From assembly GCA_963735495.1 (NCBI GenBank), contig CAVTLG010000009.1, positions 496,001 to 560,000 of the forward strand: 64,000 bases of DNA. The letters run 5' to 3'. Every line of letters starts with the position of its first letter. Position 1 is the first letter of the stretch. Below are positions 33,550 through 41,740 of this stretch, one piece after another. A program made the position numbers and the translations under genes. This DNA comes from CAVTLG01 sp963735495 (GTDB lineage Bacteria > Chloroflexota > Ktedonobacteria > Ktedonobacterales > Ktedonobacteraceae). Under the pieces are notes generated by a model, which was not told where the DNA came from, did not search any database, and worked only from the letters and a program-made list of their open reading frames with translations.

Positions 33550-36387
33550 TCACTCTTGATGCGTCCTTGTTTGAAATGGCTGACTTCCTGCTTGTATACT
33601 TTCACCTGTGATAGCGTGTGTCGTGCTGGGCTTTTCTTCTCCTATCCTGGCGTTAGGGTGGTCGGCACCCAGGGACTGTTCTTTTCCCAATCCCTGGAGC
33701 CATTGTCTGACCTCACCGGCCATATAGCTCTTTGTCGCTTCAAACCCAGCCAGACTTTCCCGACCTAAACGAGAGGCTTCTGCGATATCTTCTCGCAGTG
33801 CCGCGATGGTAGCCAGCCCATAGCGAGCCTCTGAAACCACCTGGGGATCTTGCTTCGAGATCTTGTCGATGGCGAGCACTTCCTGGAAGACAGTAGACGC
33901 GGCATCGATTTGTTGATATTTGAGGTGCAGTACTCCCCAGCAGGTGAGAGCAGCAATTAAGTGCCAGGGAGCGTGCTGGTTCCGGGCGCTCTCGACACTT
34001 TCTTGCAGATAGTGATTGGCCTGCTCGTAATCTCCCTGTACCCCAACCGTGACGCCGAGACCGGTGAGCAGAGGAGGTAACGTGTTCTGATGCCCGATGT
34101 GACGAGCCAGATCAACGCCCTCTCGTAGATACTGTTCAGCCAGACTATACTTGTTCTGAAATGGGTATGTCGAGATTAAGCCCAGGTTCGCCAGCAGGCG
34201 ACAGATCTGCTCACGCGAGCAGATCTGTCGCGCGACTGCCAGTCCTTCGAGAAAATAGGTCTCTGCCTGCTCAAAGTGCCCTTGTGACCATGCTGTAGCA
34301 CCGAGACTGTTCAAAGCCAGGCTCATATATTGGTGATGGAGCAGCTGACGAGCCAGCGCCAGCCCTTCGAGACCATACTGTTCGGACTCTGCATAGTTGC
34401 CGATGTAGCGTGTGACTTCCCCCAGGTAAATGAGCAGTAGAATTATGATTTCCTGGTACGCTTGCTGACGAGCCAGTGCCAGCCCTTCGAGCAACAGGAC
34501 CTTCGCCTGTGCGTAACGGGTCTGAAATCGCGCCACCCGACCGAGCGAACAGAGGAGCTGACAGATCTGCTTTTTCTCATCAAGTTGTTTGGCGATCTGG
34601 AGACCCTCTTCAAAGGAAAGCTGGGCCTGGGTATAGTCTCCACGGTGCAGCGCCACGTTTCCTCGGGTCGTCAGCAGTGCAACGATGAGTGCGAGGTGTG
34701 CCTGTTGCCTCGCGAGTTCCATCCCTTGTTGCGCATAGCCCTCTGCCTGGTCATACTCTCCACGTAGCTCGGAAAAATCAGCTAAGCACTGCAAAAAGAG
34801 GATATATTTCTCCTGGTCGTTTTGCTGCATCGCTAACTTGAGCGCTTCTTGCAGGTAATAATCGGCTAGCGCATAGCGTCCACGCACACGCATATAGGTA
34901 ACAAAGGCGGTCATGCCGGCGATCAGTTCATCGTGCATCCCCAGGGAGAGCGCTGCCTCCAGCCCGGCCTGTACATTGTTGGCCTCTAGCTCCAGACTCT
35001 CGTAGTCATATTCATGATCATGGATGTACTGCACCATAAATGTGACTAGTCGTCGTCTGGCCTGCGTGTCCTGCACCAGGCTCTGAGCATAATCCACAAT
35101 CGTCTGGTGCAGCGTATAGCGTCCTGAGCCACTTCCTTCCAACAGCCCGGCGTCCCACAGTTCATCCAGCATCTCCACCGGCTCCTGGCTGATCGCCAGG
35201 GCCGCTTCCTCCGAAAAACTGTTTGGTTTGGCTGGTAAGACCGACAGGGAGCAGAGCATCGTGTGTGCCTGTTTGCTCAGATGCTGATCACTGACGGCGA
35301 TGGCGGCTTGCAATGAAAGCGGAGTGTTCTCTGGCCAGCTAGGTGGAAGCTCCTGCCATTTTGAGGGGAGGCTGATGGCCAGGCGTCGCTGGACATTCTG
35401 GAGCGCTGCAATGGCGGTGTGCAGTCGCCGTGGCTGGCCAGAGAATGCCTGGGAAGCCAGATAGTGACCCATCAGCTTAATTGCCAGGGGCAGATTGCCA
35501 ACGGCGCGCACGAGTTCAGTGGCGGTCTCTACATCCTGCGCGACGAATTGGGGCATGAAACGCGTCAGCAAGGCCAGGCCTGCCGCCTCTTCCAGTTCAG
35601 GTATCATCATAGTTCCTTCTTGAGCAAAGGCGAAGGCGACCTGCGGAGAGCGCGTCGTTACCAGATGGGCACAGTTGCTGCCCCCGATTCTGAGCAAGAG
35701 CGCCTCTTCGGCGCTCCAGGCATCATCGATGATGATCAGCATGCGCCGTGAGTCAATCGTCGCGGATAACGTACGTCCCCAGGACTCCAGGCTGGTGGCA
35801 TGTTCCACATCGTCGGGCCTGATCCCCAGCAAGGCCCCCCAACGTGTCAACTGGCTCAGCACCTGAGGATGTGGTCCCAGGCCGGCCCAGAGGATCCCAT
35901 TGTGGTAATAGGCCTGGATCTGTGGATCAGTGGCCAGGGCGATCGCTAGCGCCGTTTTGCCGATGCCGGGGAGTCCATTGAGCGCCGTCAAGGCCAGATT
36001 TGTGCCTCGTAGCAGACGATGTTTGATCTGAGCCAGCAGGCCATCGCGCCCCAGTAAACTGTTAGCATTTCCTGGTGCCTCGGGAATGATGGGATCGAAA
36101 AGGAAGGGTGGTTGCGTGAAAGGAACGGTCACTTGCTGCTCGTCAACTTCTGTTGCCGCTGCCAGGCCTAACTCATAAATGTTCTTCTCAAAGATCGCGC
36201 AGAGTCGTTCCCGATAGTAAGGATAAGGGATAGCCAGTCCTTGCTCCCAACGAGCAATGGTTCTGCTCGTGACGTGCAACTCTTCTGCGACTCTGGCTTG
36301 TGACCAACCACGGAGTTCTCGTTCAAGTTTCAGAGGAGAAGGGCAGGTTCCTGATTGGAACTGGTTTCGAGAGCAGGTGTTGGGCAT
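33550..36387 (-). CDS. XRE-NB-ARC-TPR transcriptional regulator
   Basis: 945 residues. An N-terminal Cro/C1-type helix-turn-helix (LKLERELRGWSQARVAEELH, VTSRTIARWEQG, about 19-55) is followed by an NB-ARC/STAND ATPase (P-loop GLPGIGKTALA near 140, Walker B MLIIIDDAW near 215, GNLPLAIKLMGHYLAS near 310). At least ten tetratricopeptide repeats follow (about 480-900; AEGYAQQGMELARQQAHLAL style). Such STAND proteins act as ligand-triggered switches controlling nearby genes (family knowledge). The ATG at 36387 has AAGGAAAG only about 14 bases upstream, so the start is less certain than the frame. Target genes unknown. Confidence 0.9.
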   Translation of the reverse strand: MPNTCSRNQFQSGTCPSPLKLERELRGWSQARVAEELHVTSRTIARWEQGLAIPYPYYRERLCAIFEKNIYELGLAAATEVDEQQVTVPFTQPPFLFDPIIPEAPGNANSLLGRDGLLAQIKHRLLRGTNLALTALNGLPGIGKTALAIALATDPQIQAYYHNGILWAGLGPHPQVLSQLTRWGALLGIRPDDVEHATSLESWGRTLSATIDSRRMLIIIDDAWSAEEALLLRIGGSNCAHLVTTRSPQVAFAFAQEGTMMIPELEEAAGLALLTRFMPQFVAQDVETATELVRAVGNLPLAIKLMGHYLASQAFSGQPRRLHTAIAALQNVQRRLAISLPSKWQELPPSWPENTPLSLQAAIAVSDQHLSKQAHTMLCSLSVLPAKPNSFSEEAALAISQEPVEMLDELWDAGLLEGSGSGRYTLHQTIVDYAQSLVQDTQARRRLVTFMVQYIHDHEYDYESLELEANNVQAGLEAALSLGMHDELIAGMTAFVTYMRVRGRYALADYYLQEALKLAMQQNDQEKYILFLQCLADFSELRGEYDQAEGYAQQGMELARQQAHLALIVALLTTRGNVALHRGDYTQAQLSFEEGLQIAKQLDEKKQICQLLCSLGRVARFQTRYAQAKVLLLEGLALARQQAYQEIIILLLIYLGEVTRYIGNYAESEQYGLEGLALARQLLHHQYMSLALNSLGATAWSQGHFEQAETYFLEGLAVARQICSREQICRLLANLGLISTYPFQNKYSLAEQYLREGVDLARHIGHQNTLPPLLTGLGVTVGVQGDYEQANHYLQESVESARNQHAPWHLIAALTCWGVLHLKYQQIDAASTVFQEVLAIDKISKQDPQVVSEARYGLATIAALREDIAEASRLGRESLAGFEATKSYMAGEVRQWLQGLGKEQSLGADHPNARIGEEKPSTTHAITGESIQAGSQPFQTRTHQE

Positions 36388-36727
36388 TCGATGTTCGTCT
36401 TTCCTTATTCTTGAACCAGCGTGACGCGGTCAAAAATCGGTCAAATCACGTCACTCTGGTCTTTTGTGAACCTGCTGGCAACCATACAAGGAGCGCAAAC
36501 GTGCAGCAATCCTGACAGCAAAACTCGCGAGGTGCGATGATTTTTCGCGGGTCATGACGGTCTCTTATGAAGAGCATGTTGAGCGCTCATTGCCGTTGAT
36601 GGTAGGTGAAAAGACGATTAAGCGAGATACATACCTAAAAATACTAATTATACAGACATGCATAGACAGAGCGCGTTCTCTATGAGATACTCAGGAAAAT
36701 AGTTCTGGTTCATGCGGAGGTTTTTCT
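36388..36727. promoter_or_regulatory. Divergent intergenic region, no gene seen
   Basis: 340 bases between divergently transcribed genes. An AT-rich stretch around 36610-36665 probably holds the promoters. No hairpin, repeat or clear motif pair was found. Confidence 0.4.
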
Positions 36728-38101
36728 ATGCCCTCAGCGTATCCATCTTTTAGTGGTATACCATCTCGTCCTTGTCAGCGTTGTGGTGCGCCACTCTCTT
36801 TCGATGAAACCCACTGTGCCAGGTGTGGGTACGCGCATACATCGACGCAGGGGAATGCTCCTATCAACCCTCAAGGCCCATCTTCGGTGCCCATTGCGTC
36901 TCCTGCCACTCCGCACCCTGCCTGGAACAATGCACTTCCTACTACGCCTGCGCCGTCTGGACCCTATAACAATGCCGCTCCCCAGCAGCCAATCCCTTCT
37001 GCTCCATGGCAACAACAGGGTCCAAGTAGCTATGCCGGGCTTCCGGCGCAACCTATGCAGCAGCAGGGTCCAATCAGCTATGCCGGGCAACCTATGCAGC
37101 AGCAGGGTCCAAGTAGCTATGCCGGGCTTCCGGCGCAACCTATGGCGAACGGCTCGTATTATAATCCTCCGTCCTTACCCCCGGGCAATTACAATGCTAT
37201 GTCTGCACAATCATCCCCCTCTGCATTTCAGCAACCAGCCTTTTTTCCATCATCCACGTCAGGTAACGTGCCGCCAGGCTTTAACGGAGGACCCCCTGCT
37301 ATGTCGTCGGGGATGGCGGGATCGCCAATATCTTCTGGCAACAATCAGCCTGTGCCGCCGCGTCGCTCTCGCAAGAAGCTCTTCATTGGCCTGCTCATAT
37401 TGCTGATCATTCTCGTTGCTGGAGGAATTGCGGGTTCCTTTTTTCTCTCCGGTGGCACATCAGTGGTGGGCATAGCAACTGCTACGCAGTCGACTTTCCC
37501 TGCGTATGGAACGCAGATCTTTAGTGACACATTCCAGAACAATAAGCAGGGCTGGGATCTGCAAAGCATCAACGGAGCATATGCGGTCACTATCGTGCGG
37601 GGGGCGCTGGTCCTGGAGGATGATCATAACAAACTGCTTCCTGTGCCTGTGCCTGGCACTACTACGCAGCCGTTGCGTGATTTTGAACTGACGGTTGATG
37701 CTCTGCTCTCCAAAGGCGACCCGACGAATGGCTATGGTATTGATATCCGTGGTACTACCAATGTGGATGGCTATTTCACCTCTGGCTATCGCATCGAATT
37801 TTACGGCGATGGCACCTATGCCGTCTTCAAGATTGCCACGGCAGCCAATGGTGATATTACTACATCGGTACTCGTCGATTATGCAACCAGTTCAGCTATC
37901 GAGAAAGAGGGCACGCTGAATCACATCACCATCATTACGCAAGGCTCGTCGATCAGCGTGTTGGTGAACGGTCAGCTTTTGAAAACCTTCACTGATAGCA
38001 GTTATGCCAGTGGCGCTATCGAACTCTTTGTCTCTAACCTGGTGGGTGCGCAACCAGGTGCCCAGGCGAAATTCTCCAACCTGGCTATTTACACGTCATA
38101 G
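36728..38101 (+). CDS. Zinc-ribbon, single-span membrane protein with lectin-like outer domain
   Basis: 457 residues. The N-terminal double zinc ribbon CQRCGAPLSFDETHCARCGY (about 18-37) is followed by a Pro/Gln/Ala-rich cytoplasmic linker with QQQGPSSYAGLPAQPM repeats (about 95-140). One membrane helix (KLFIGLLILLIILVAGGIAG, about 217-237) leads to a C-terminal laminin-G-like beta-sandwich (about 255-457, FSDTFQNNKQGWDL, GYRIEFYGDGTYAVFKI). The outer domain is like that of the kinase at 20715-22412, so both may sense similar ligands (inference). ATG 36728 has GGAGG upstream. No enzymatic motif is seen. Confidence 0.75.
   Translation: MPSAYPSFSGIPSRPCQRCGAPLSFDETHCARCGYAHTSTQGNAPINPQGPSSVPIASPATPHPAWNNALPTTPAPSGPYNNAAPQQPIPSAPWQQQGPSSYAGLPAQPMQQQGPISYAGQPMQQQGPSSYAGLPAQPMANGSYYNPPSLPPGNYNAMSAQSSPSAFQQPAFFPSSTSGNVPPGFNGGPPAMSSGMAGSPISSGNNQPVPPRRSRKKLFIGLLILLIILVAGGIAGSFFLSGGTSVVGIATATQSTFPAYGTQIFSDTFQNNKQGWDLQSINGAYAVTIVRGALVLEDDHNKLLPVPVPGTTTQPLRDFELTVDALLSKGDPTNGYGIDIRGTTNVDGYFTSGYRIEFYGDGTYAVFKIATAANGDITTSVLVDYATSSAIEKEGTLNHITIITQGSSISVLVNGQLLKTFTDSSYASGAIELFVSNLVGAQPGAQAKFSNLAIYTS
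37012..37143 (+). repeat. In-frame repeats encoding QQQGPxSYAG blocks
   Basis: Three units beginning CAACAGGGTCCAAGTAGCTA or close relatives occur at about 37012, 37057 and 37096, encoding QQQGPSSYAGLPAQPM with one shorter copy. Confidence 0.85.
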
Positions 38102-38194
38102 TCGGAAGCCGTGTCTGCTGCATCTTCACTTCGCCTCTCAGATCTTTGCGTCTACTTCCCTTCTGAAAAGCGAGGGGCACGAGTTTCTGTTCTT

Positions 38195-39184
38195 TCATGA
38201 CCCGCTCGAAGAAATCGAAGCTTGCAGGGATTGAACATAGACAGCGGGATCGACGTTTCCTCCACTGACGATGCAACAGACGCGTTTTCCGGCAAAGCGC
38301 TCAGGTTGTGCCAGCAGAGCGCCCAGAGCGAGAGCGCCTGTTGGTTCTACCTTCAGGTTCGCGTACAGAAAATACTGTCGGAGCGCTTCCAGCGTGAGTT
38401 CGTCTGCTACTTCGACGATATCGGCCAACCCATGTTGGAGTATGGCCCAGTTCAGTTTTCCCAGGCTGATAGTGCGAGCGCCGTCTGCTACCGTAGTGGA
38501 TTCCTGTTCATTACCTACAAGTTGACCGCTATGGAAGGAGCGTGCAGCATCATTGCCGGTTAGTGGTTCTGCGCCAATGATCTCGGTAGGTGCATGCAGA
38601 TAATCGCGTGCTACGACGATGCCGGAACTGAGACCACCACCGCCAACCGGTACAACAATGCTATCGAAGTCCGCGACTGTCAGAATCTCTTTCCCCAACG
38701 TTGAGTTACCGGCGACGACGCGATAGTCGTCGTAGGCTGGCGCTTGAAAAGCATCTGGCTGTGCTGCTAGCAGTTGTGCGACGCGTTGCGCGCGGCTGAC
38801 CTGGTGCACATCAATCAGGTCTACGTTCCCACCGTAGGCCCGTACGGCGGCGATTTTGACCTGCGCCGATGTTGCCGGCATCACTATCGTACAGGTTTTC
38901 TCCAGCAAACTGCTCGCGTAGGCCACTGCCTGCCCAAAGTTTCCTGATGAGGCCGCAACCACATGGCGCTGTGGCACGCTAGCCAGCAGATTATAAGCGG
39001 CGCGAAACTTAAAGCTGCCGGTATATTGGAACGTCTCGCTGGCGATAGTAAGTTCGCATTGAAGCAAGGCTGATAATCTCGGGCTGGGGAGGAGCAGCGT
39101 AGGGCGTATATGCTGTGGAAGTATATCCCAGACGCTTTGAATATACTCTTCCGTCAACTGCGGTGTTATTGTACCATCTAGCAT
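38195..39184 (-). CDS. PLP-dependent threonine/serine dehydratase-like lyase
   Basis: 329 residues of fold-type II PLP enzymes (threonine/serine ammonia-lyase group). GSFKFRAAYN carries the Schiff-base Lys (K59), SSGNFGQAVA binds cofactor or substrate carboxylate, VGGGGLSSG is the phosphate-binding loop, and CIVSGGNVD is the C-terminal ring-contact motif. It lacks the ACT-type regulatory tail of biosynthetic IlvA, so it is the short catabolic or serine-racemase-like form. Exact substrate cannot be read from sequence. ATG 39184 has GGAG about 8 bases upstream. It converges with the zinc-ribbon gene and diverges from the oxidoreductase gene. Confidence 0.87.
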   Translation of the reverse strand: MLDGTITPQLTEEYIQSVWDILPQHIRPTLLLPSPRLSALLQCELTIASETFQYTGSFKFRAAYNLLASVPQRHVVAASSGNFGQAVAYASSLLEKTCTIVMPATSAQVKIAAVRAYGGNVDLIDVHQVSRAQRVAQLLAAQPDAFQAPAYDDYRVVAGNSTLGKEILTVADFDSIVVPVGGGGLSSGIVVARDYLHAPTEIIGAEPLTGNDAARSFHSGQLVGNEQESTTVADGARTISLGKLNWAILQHGLADIVEVADELTLEALRQYFLYANLKVEPTGALALGALLAQPERFAGKRVCCIVSGGNVDPAVYVQSLQASISSSGS

Positions 39185-39383
39185 GATCCGACTCCAAACT
39201 TCTTATAGACATAAGACTACAAATACAGGTATATTATATGACCGTATCGGGATAGAGTGACAGCGGTGCTAACCGTTCAATGGTCGCGTCTGCTTGCTAG
39301 ACGTCTGTTCCCCATACATGCTATCATCAAAGCGAGAGGAAATGTCCATTTTAGCTGAGAAAAGACCTACGAGGAATCGAGTT

Positions 39384-40244
39384 ATGCAAATAGGCGTTAC
39401 ATTTCCGCAAAACGAGATCGGCGCAGATCCATTGATCCTGCGTGATTACGCGCAGTCTGTGGAGGCAATGGGTTATAGCCACATCGTTGTCTTTGATCAC
39501 GTGCTGGGAGTTGATCCCACGCATCGTCCTGGTTGGCAAGGCTATACCTATCGTAATATGTTTCACGAGCCATTTGTGCTTTTTGGCTACTTTGCCGCAT
39601 TGACGCGCCTGGAACTGGTAACGGCGGTCATCATCTTGCCGCAGCGTCAGACCGCGCTGGTCGCCAAACAGGCGGCAGAGGTCGATGTGCTGACGGATGG
39701 AAAGTTCCGACTCGGTATTGGTGTCGGTTGGAATCCGGTGGAGTACGAAGCTCTGGGTGTAGATTTCAGCAAGCGCGGGAAGATCATCGAGGAGCAGGTC
39801 GAGGTCTTGCGTCGGCTCTGGAGTCAGGAAATTGTCAGCTACCAGGGCCAGTATCACACGATTACAGAGGCGGGACTCAATCCCCTCCCTGTGCGCCGTC
39901 CGATTCCCCTCTGGATGGGTGGGACCGCAGATGCCTTATTGCGTCGTGTTGCGCGCCTGGCGGATGGCTGGTTCCCGCAGGGACTCCCAGACGATACTAT
40001 GCGTGCGACCCTTGAGCGCTTGCGTGGCTATATCAGGGAAGCTGGTCGCGATCCTGGCTTAGTCGGCATAGAGGCGCGTGTAAGCGCAAACACGGGGGAC
40101 CTTGACGAGTTGGTTCGCCAGACGGAAGAGTGGCGCAAGTTGGGCGCAACGCACATCTCCTTGAACACCATGAATACTGGTTTCACAACTCCTGACCAGC
40201 ACATTGAGGCTCTTCGTCGTTACCGGGCTGCCGTTGCCGATTAA
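39384..40244 (+). CDS. F420-dependent luciferase-like (LLM) oxidoreductase
   Basis: About 286 residues, a bacterial luciferase-like TIM barrel of the LLM class, F420-type subfamily: MQIGVTFPQNEIGADPLILR at the N-terminus, YSHIVVFDHVLG, KQAAEVDVLTDGKFRLGIG with GVGWNPVEYEALG, and PIPLWMGGTADALLRRVARL. Reduced F420 donates hydride to an unknown substrate. I chose ATG 39384 (GAGGAA upstream, family-like N-terminus). An ATG at 39342 with AGAGGAA immediately before it is the alternative. Two hairpins follow the stop. Confidence 0.85.
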   Translation: MQIGVTFPQNEIGADPLILRDYAQSVEAMGYSHIVVFDHVLGVDPTHRPGWQGYTYRNMFHEPFVLFGYFAALTRLELVTAVIILPQRQTALVAKQAAEVDVLTDGKFRLGIGVGWNPVEYEALGVDFSKRGKIIEEQVEVLRRLWSQEIVSYQGQYHTITEAGLNPLPVRRPIPLWMGGTADALLRRVARLADGWFPQGLPDDTMRATLERLRGYIREAGRDPGLVGIEARVSANTGDLDELVRQTEEWRKLGATHISLNTMNTGFTTPDQHIEALRRYRAAVAD

Positions 40245-40266
40245 AATAGTATACTACGCGCGAAAT

Positions 40267-40327
40267 GTGTGCCCGATACGACTGATCATATCGGGCACAC
40301 CTGCAAACGGGGCAATAATTGCCCCGG
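40267..40327 (+). terminator. Two tandem hairpins after the LLM gene
   Basis: A 12-bp stem (40267-40278 with 40289-40300) is followed by a near-perfect palindrome CGGGGCAATAATTGCCCCGG (40308-40327). Neither has a T run, but their position right after the stop suggests termination. Confidence 0.5.
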
Positions 40328-40451
40328 CTATCTCTGACTACCCGGATTATGCTCCAGAGAAACAAGTCGTACACCCAAAAAAGCACGTGATGCCGTAAAA
40401 CTAGCCACTTGATTTCTTATCAGGCCATACATTGTTCTCTTTGTAATGCCC

Positions 40452-40480
40452 TTGACATTGATATAGCTTTCTGCTATAGT
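40452..40480 (+). promoter_or_regulatory. Sigma-70-type promoter of the small membrane protein gene
   Basis: TTGACA (40452-40457) and TATAGT (40475-40480) are separated by exactly 17 bases, a near-consensus vegetative promoter about 70 bases before the ATG at 40552. Confidence 0.7.
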
Positions 40481-40551
40481 GCACATAGCAATGAGTTATA
40501 TCATTGCCATTATGTTAAGGAAAACATTGTGCGTTCAGGTAAGGAGTTGTT

Positions 40552-41106
40552 ATGCAACCATCTGTTTCTCCCGTTCCTCCGGTGAATGCCGGTAAAGTAG
40601 CTGTGACACAGGGTCTTGTCTTTGGCATTGGGTATGGTGTTATTGGCATCATTTACGCAGTTATTCAAAATCTGACCAGTCTAGGGGCGGCAGGCTTGCT
40701 GCTGACCGCTTTATTCTACCTGGTTGGCCTTGCCGCTTACTTTTTTGTCGGCTGGCGTGCGGCTCAGCGAACGGGAAGAGTTGGCACTGGCGCCCTGGCT
40801 GGGTTATGGACTGGACTTTTTGCTAGCATCCTCTATCTAATTGCGGAGGTGCCGCTCTTCTTTGCCGCAGGGCTGAATAAAAGCTTACAAGCCTATCAAT
40901 CCTCTAGTCTGAGCGCAAGCTCAACCTTAAATGCCAGTTCTTATAGAACGATTTTGATCGGGACTACTCTCTTTGGTTTTGTGCTGTCTGTAGTGGTAGG
41001 TCTCGGTATTGGGGCAGGTGTGGGAGCACTTGGTGGTCTTGTCGGGCGTAGCCGCTCCAATACTCCGCCACCGCCCTACCAACAACCGTCCCAGCAGCCC
41101 TATTAG
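40552..41106 (+). CDS. Four-helix membrane protein with Pro/Gln tail
   Basis: 184 residues, no family recognised. Four hydrophobic helices (about 20-40, 48-72, 78-105, 130-155) are followed by a short cytoplasmic-looking tail of Pro, Gln and Tyr (PPPPYQQPSQQPY). The tail resembles that of the zinc-ribbon membrane protein upstream. ATG 40552 has AAGGAG upstream, a consensus promoter precedes it and a rho-independent terminator follows it, so it is a well-defined single-gene unit. Confidence 0.8.
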   Translation: MQPSVSPVPPVNAGKVAVTQGLVFGIGYGVIGIIYAVIQNLTSLGAAGLLLTALFYLVGLAAYFFVGWRAAQRTGRVGTGALAGLWTGLFASILYLIAEVPLFFAAGLNKSLQAYQSSSLSASSTLNASSYRTILIGTTLFGFVLSVVVGLGIGAGVGALGGLVGRSRSNTPPPPYQQPSQQPY

Positions 41107-41138
41107 GCGCATTTATCATTACTAATAGCATAGAACCT

Positions 41139-41166
41139 AGGGACACCTCCAAGTGTCCCTTTTTTA
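41139..41166 (+). terminator. Rho-independent terminator
   Basis: AGGGACAC (41139-41146), a six-base loop, GTGTCCCT (41153-41160) and a run of six T: a classic intrinsic terminator 33 bases after the membrane-protein stop. Confidence 0.9.
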
Positions 41167-41740
41167 TGTTATATTTTACTTGTTCTATTTATAACAATGA
41201 ATATGCTGCTTGGGAGGGAAATGAGTGCGTAGGACCAATCTTAAGGGATGGTACCGTTGAAATATGTTGGCATGCCAGGAGGGACGACAACCGCAAGGGA
41301 TTGTCGCTACGCGGGGTGAGAGGAACAGGGAGCTTGCAGGAGGGGCGACAACCGCAAGGGCTTGGTTATGGTGGCGATAGTACTATTGCATTGATGCCAC
41401 AAAACCTATTTTTTGAATGGTTCATTCAAATGTTGTTTCAAACAATGGCATGTCATGGGGTCTGGCTGGTAGATACCTGTTGTCGAGGTTCCCATGGCAC
41501 AGCCAGGTGCTTTGACGAGTTTTGCTATAATAGGATGAAGGTTTTGCTCGTATGCTATATACTACTGCTAGGGTGAATCTCCTTCTTTTCATTTTCTTGC
41601 AGAGACTATTTTCTTGCATATAGATATATATGGCGCTTAGCGAAGATCAAGGATGACTCGGTTGACATGGATATTCTGTGCATTGACGGCATTATCTGTC
41701 TCTATTTCTGTGATGAGCGCTTTAGTCAGGAGAGGTTGCG
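41167..41740. other. 574-base gap with dispersed palindromes
   Basis: No gene found. Palindromic CGACAACCGCAAGGGATTGTCG lies at 41285-41306, followed by CTACGCGGGG. A second, half-decayed copy (GCGACAACCGCAAGGGCTTGG) lies near 41345. A TATAAT at about 41525 and a TTGACA at 41664 are isolated elements that could belong to the promoter of the long regulator gene. Confidence 0.45.
41285..41365. repeat. Dispersed palindromic repeat with GCAAGG loop
   Basis: The block CGACAACCGCAAGGGATTGT.. then CTACGCGGGG is nearly identical to the one at 59832-59865. On the other strand it reads GTAGCG + stem + CCTTGC + stem, as at 14696-14718. Confidence 0.7.
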
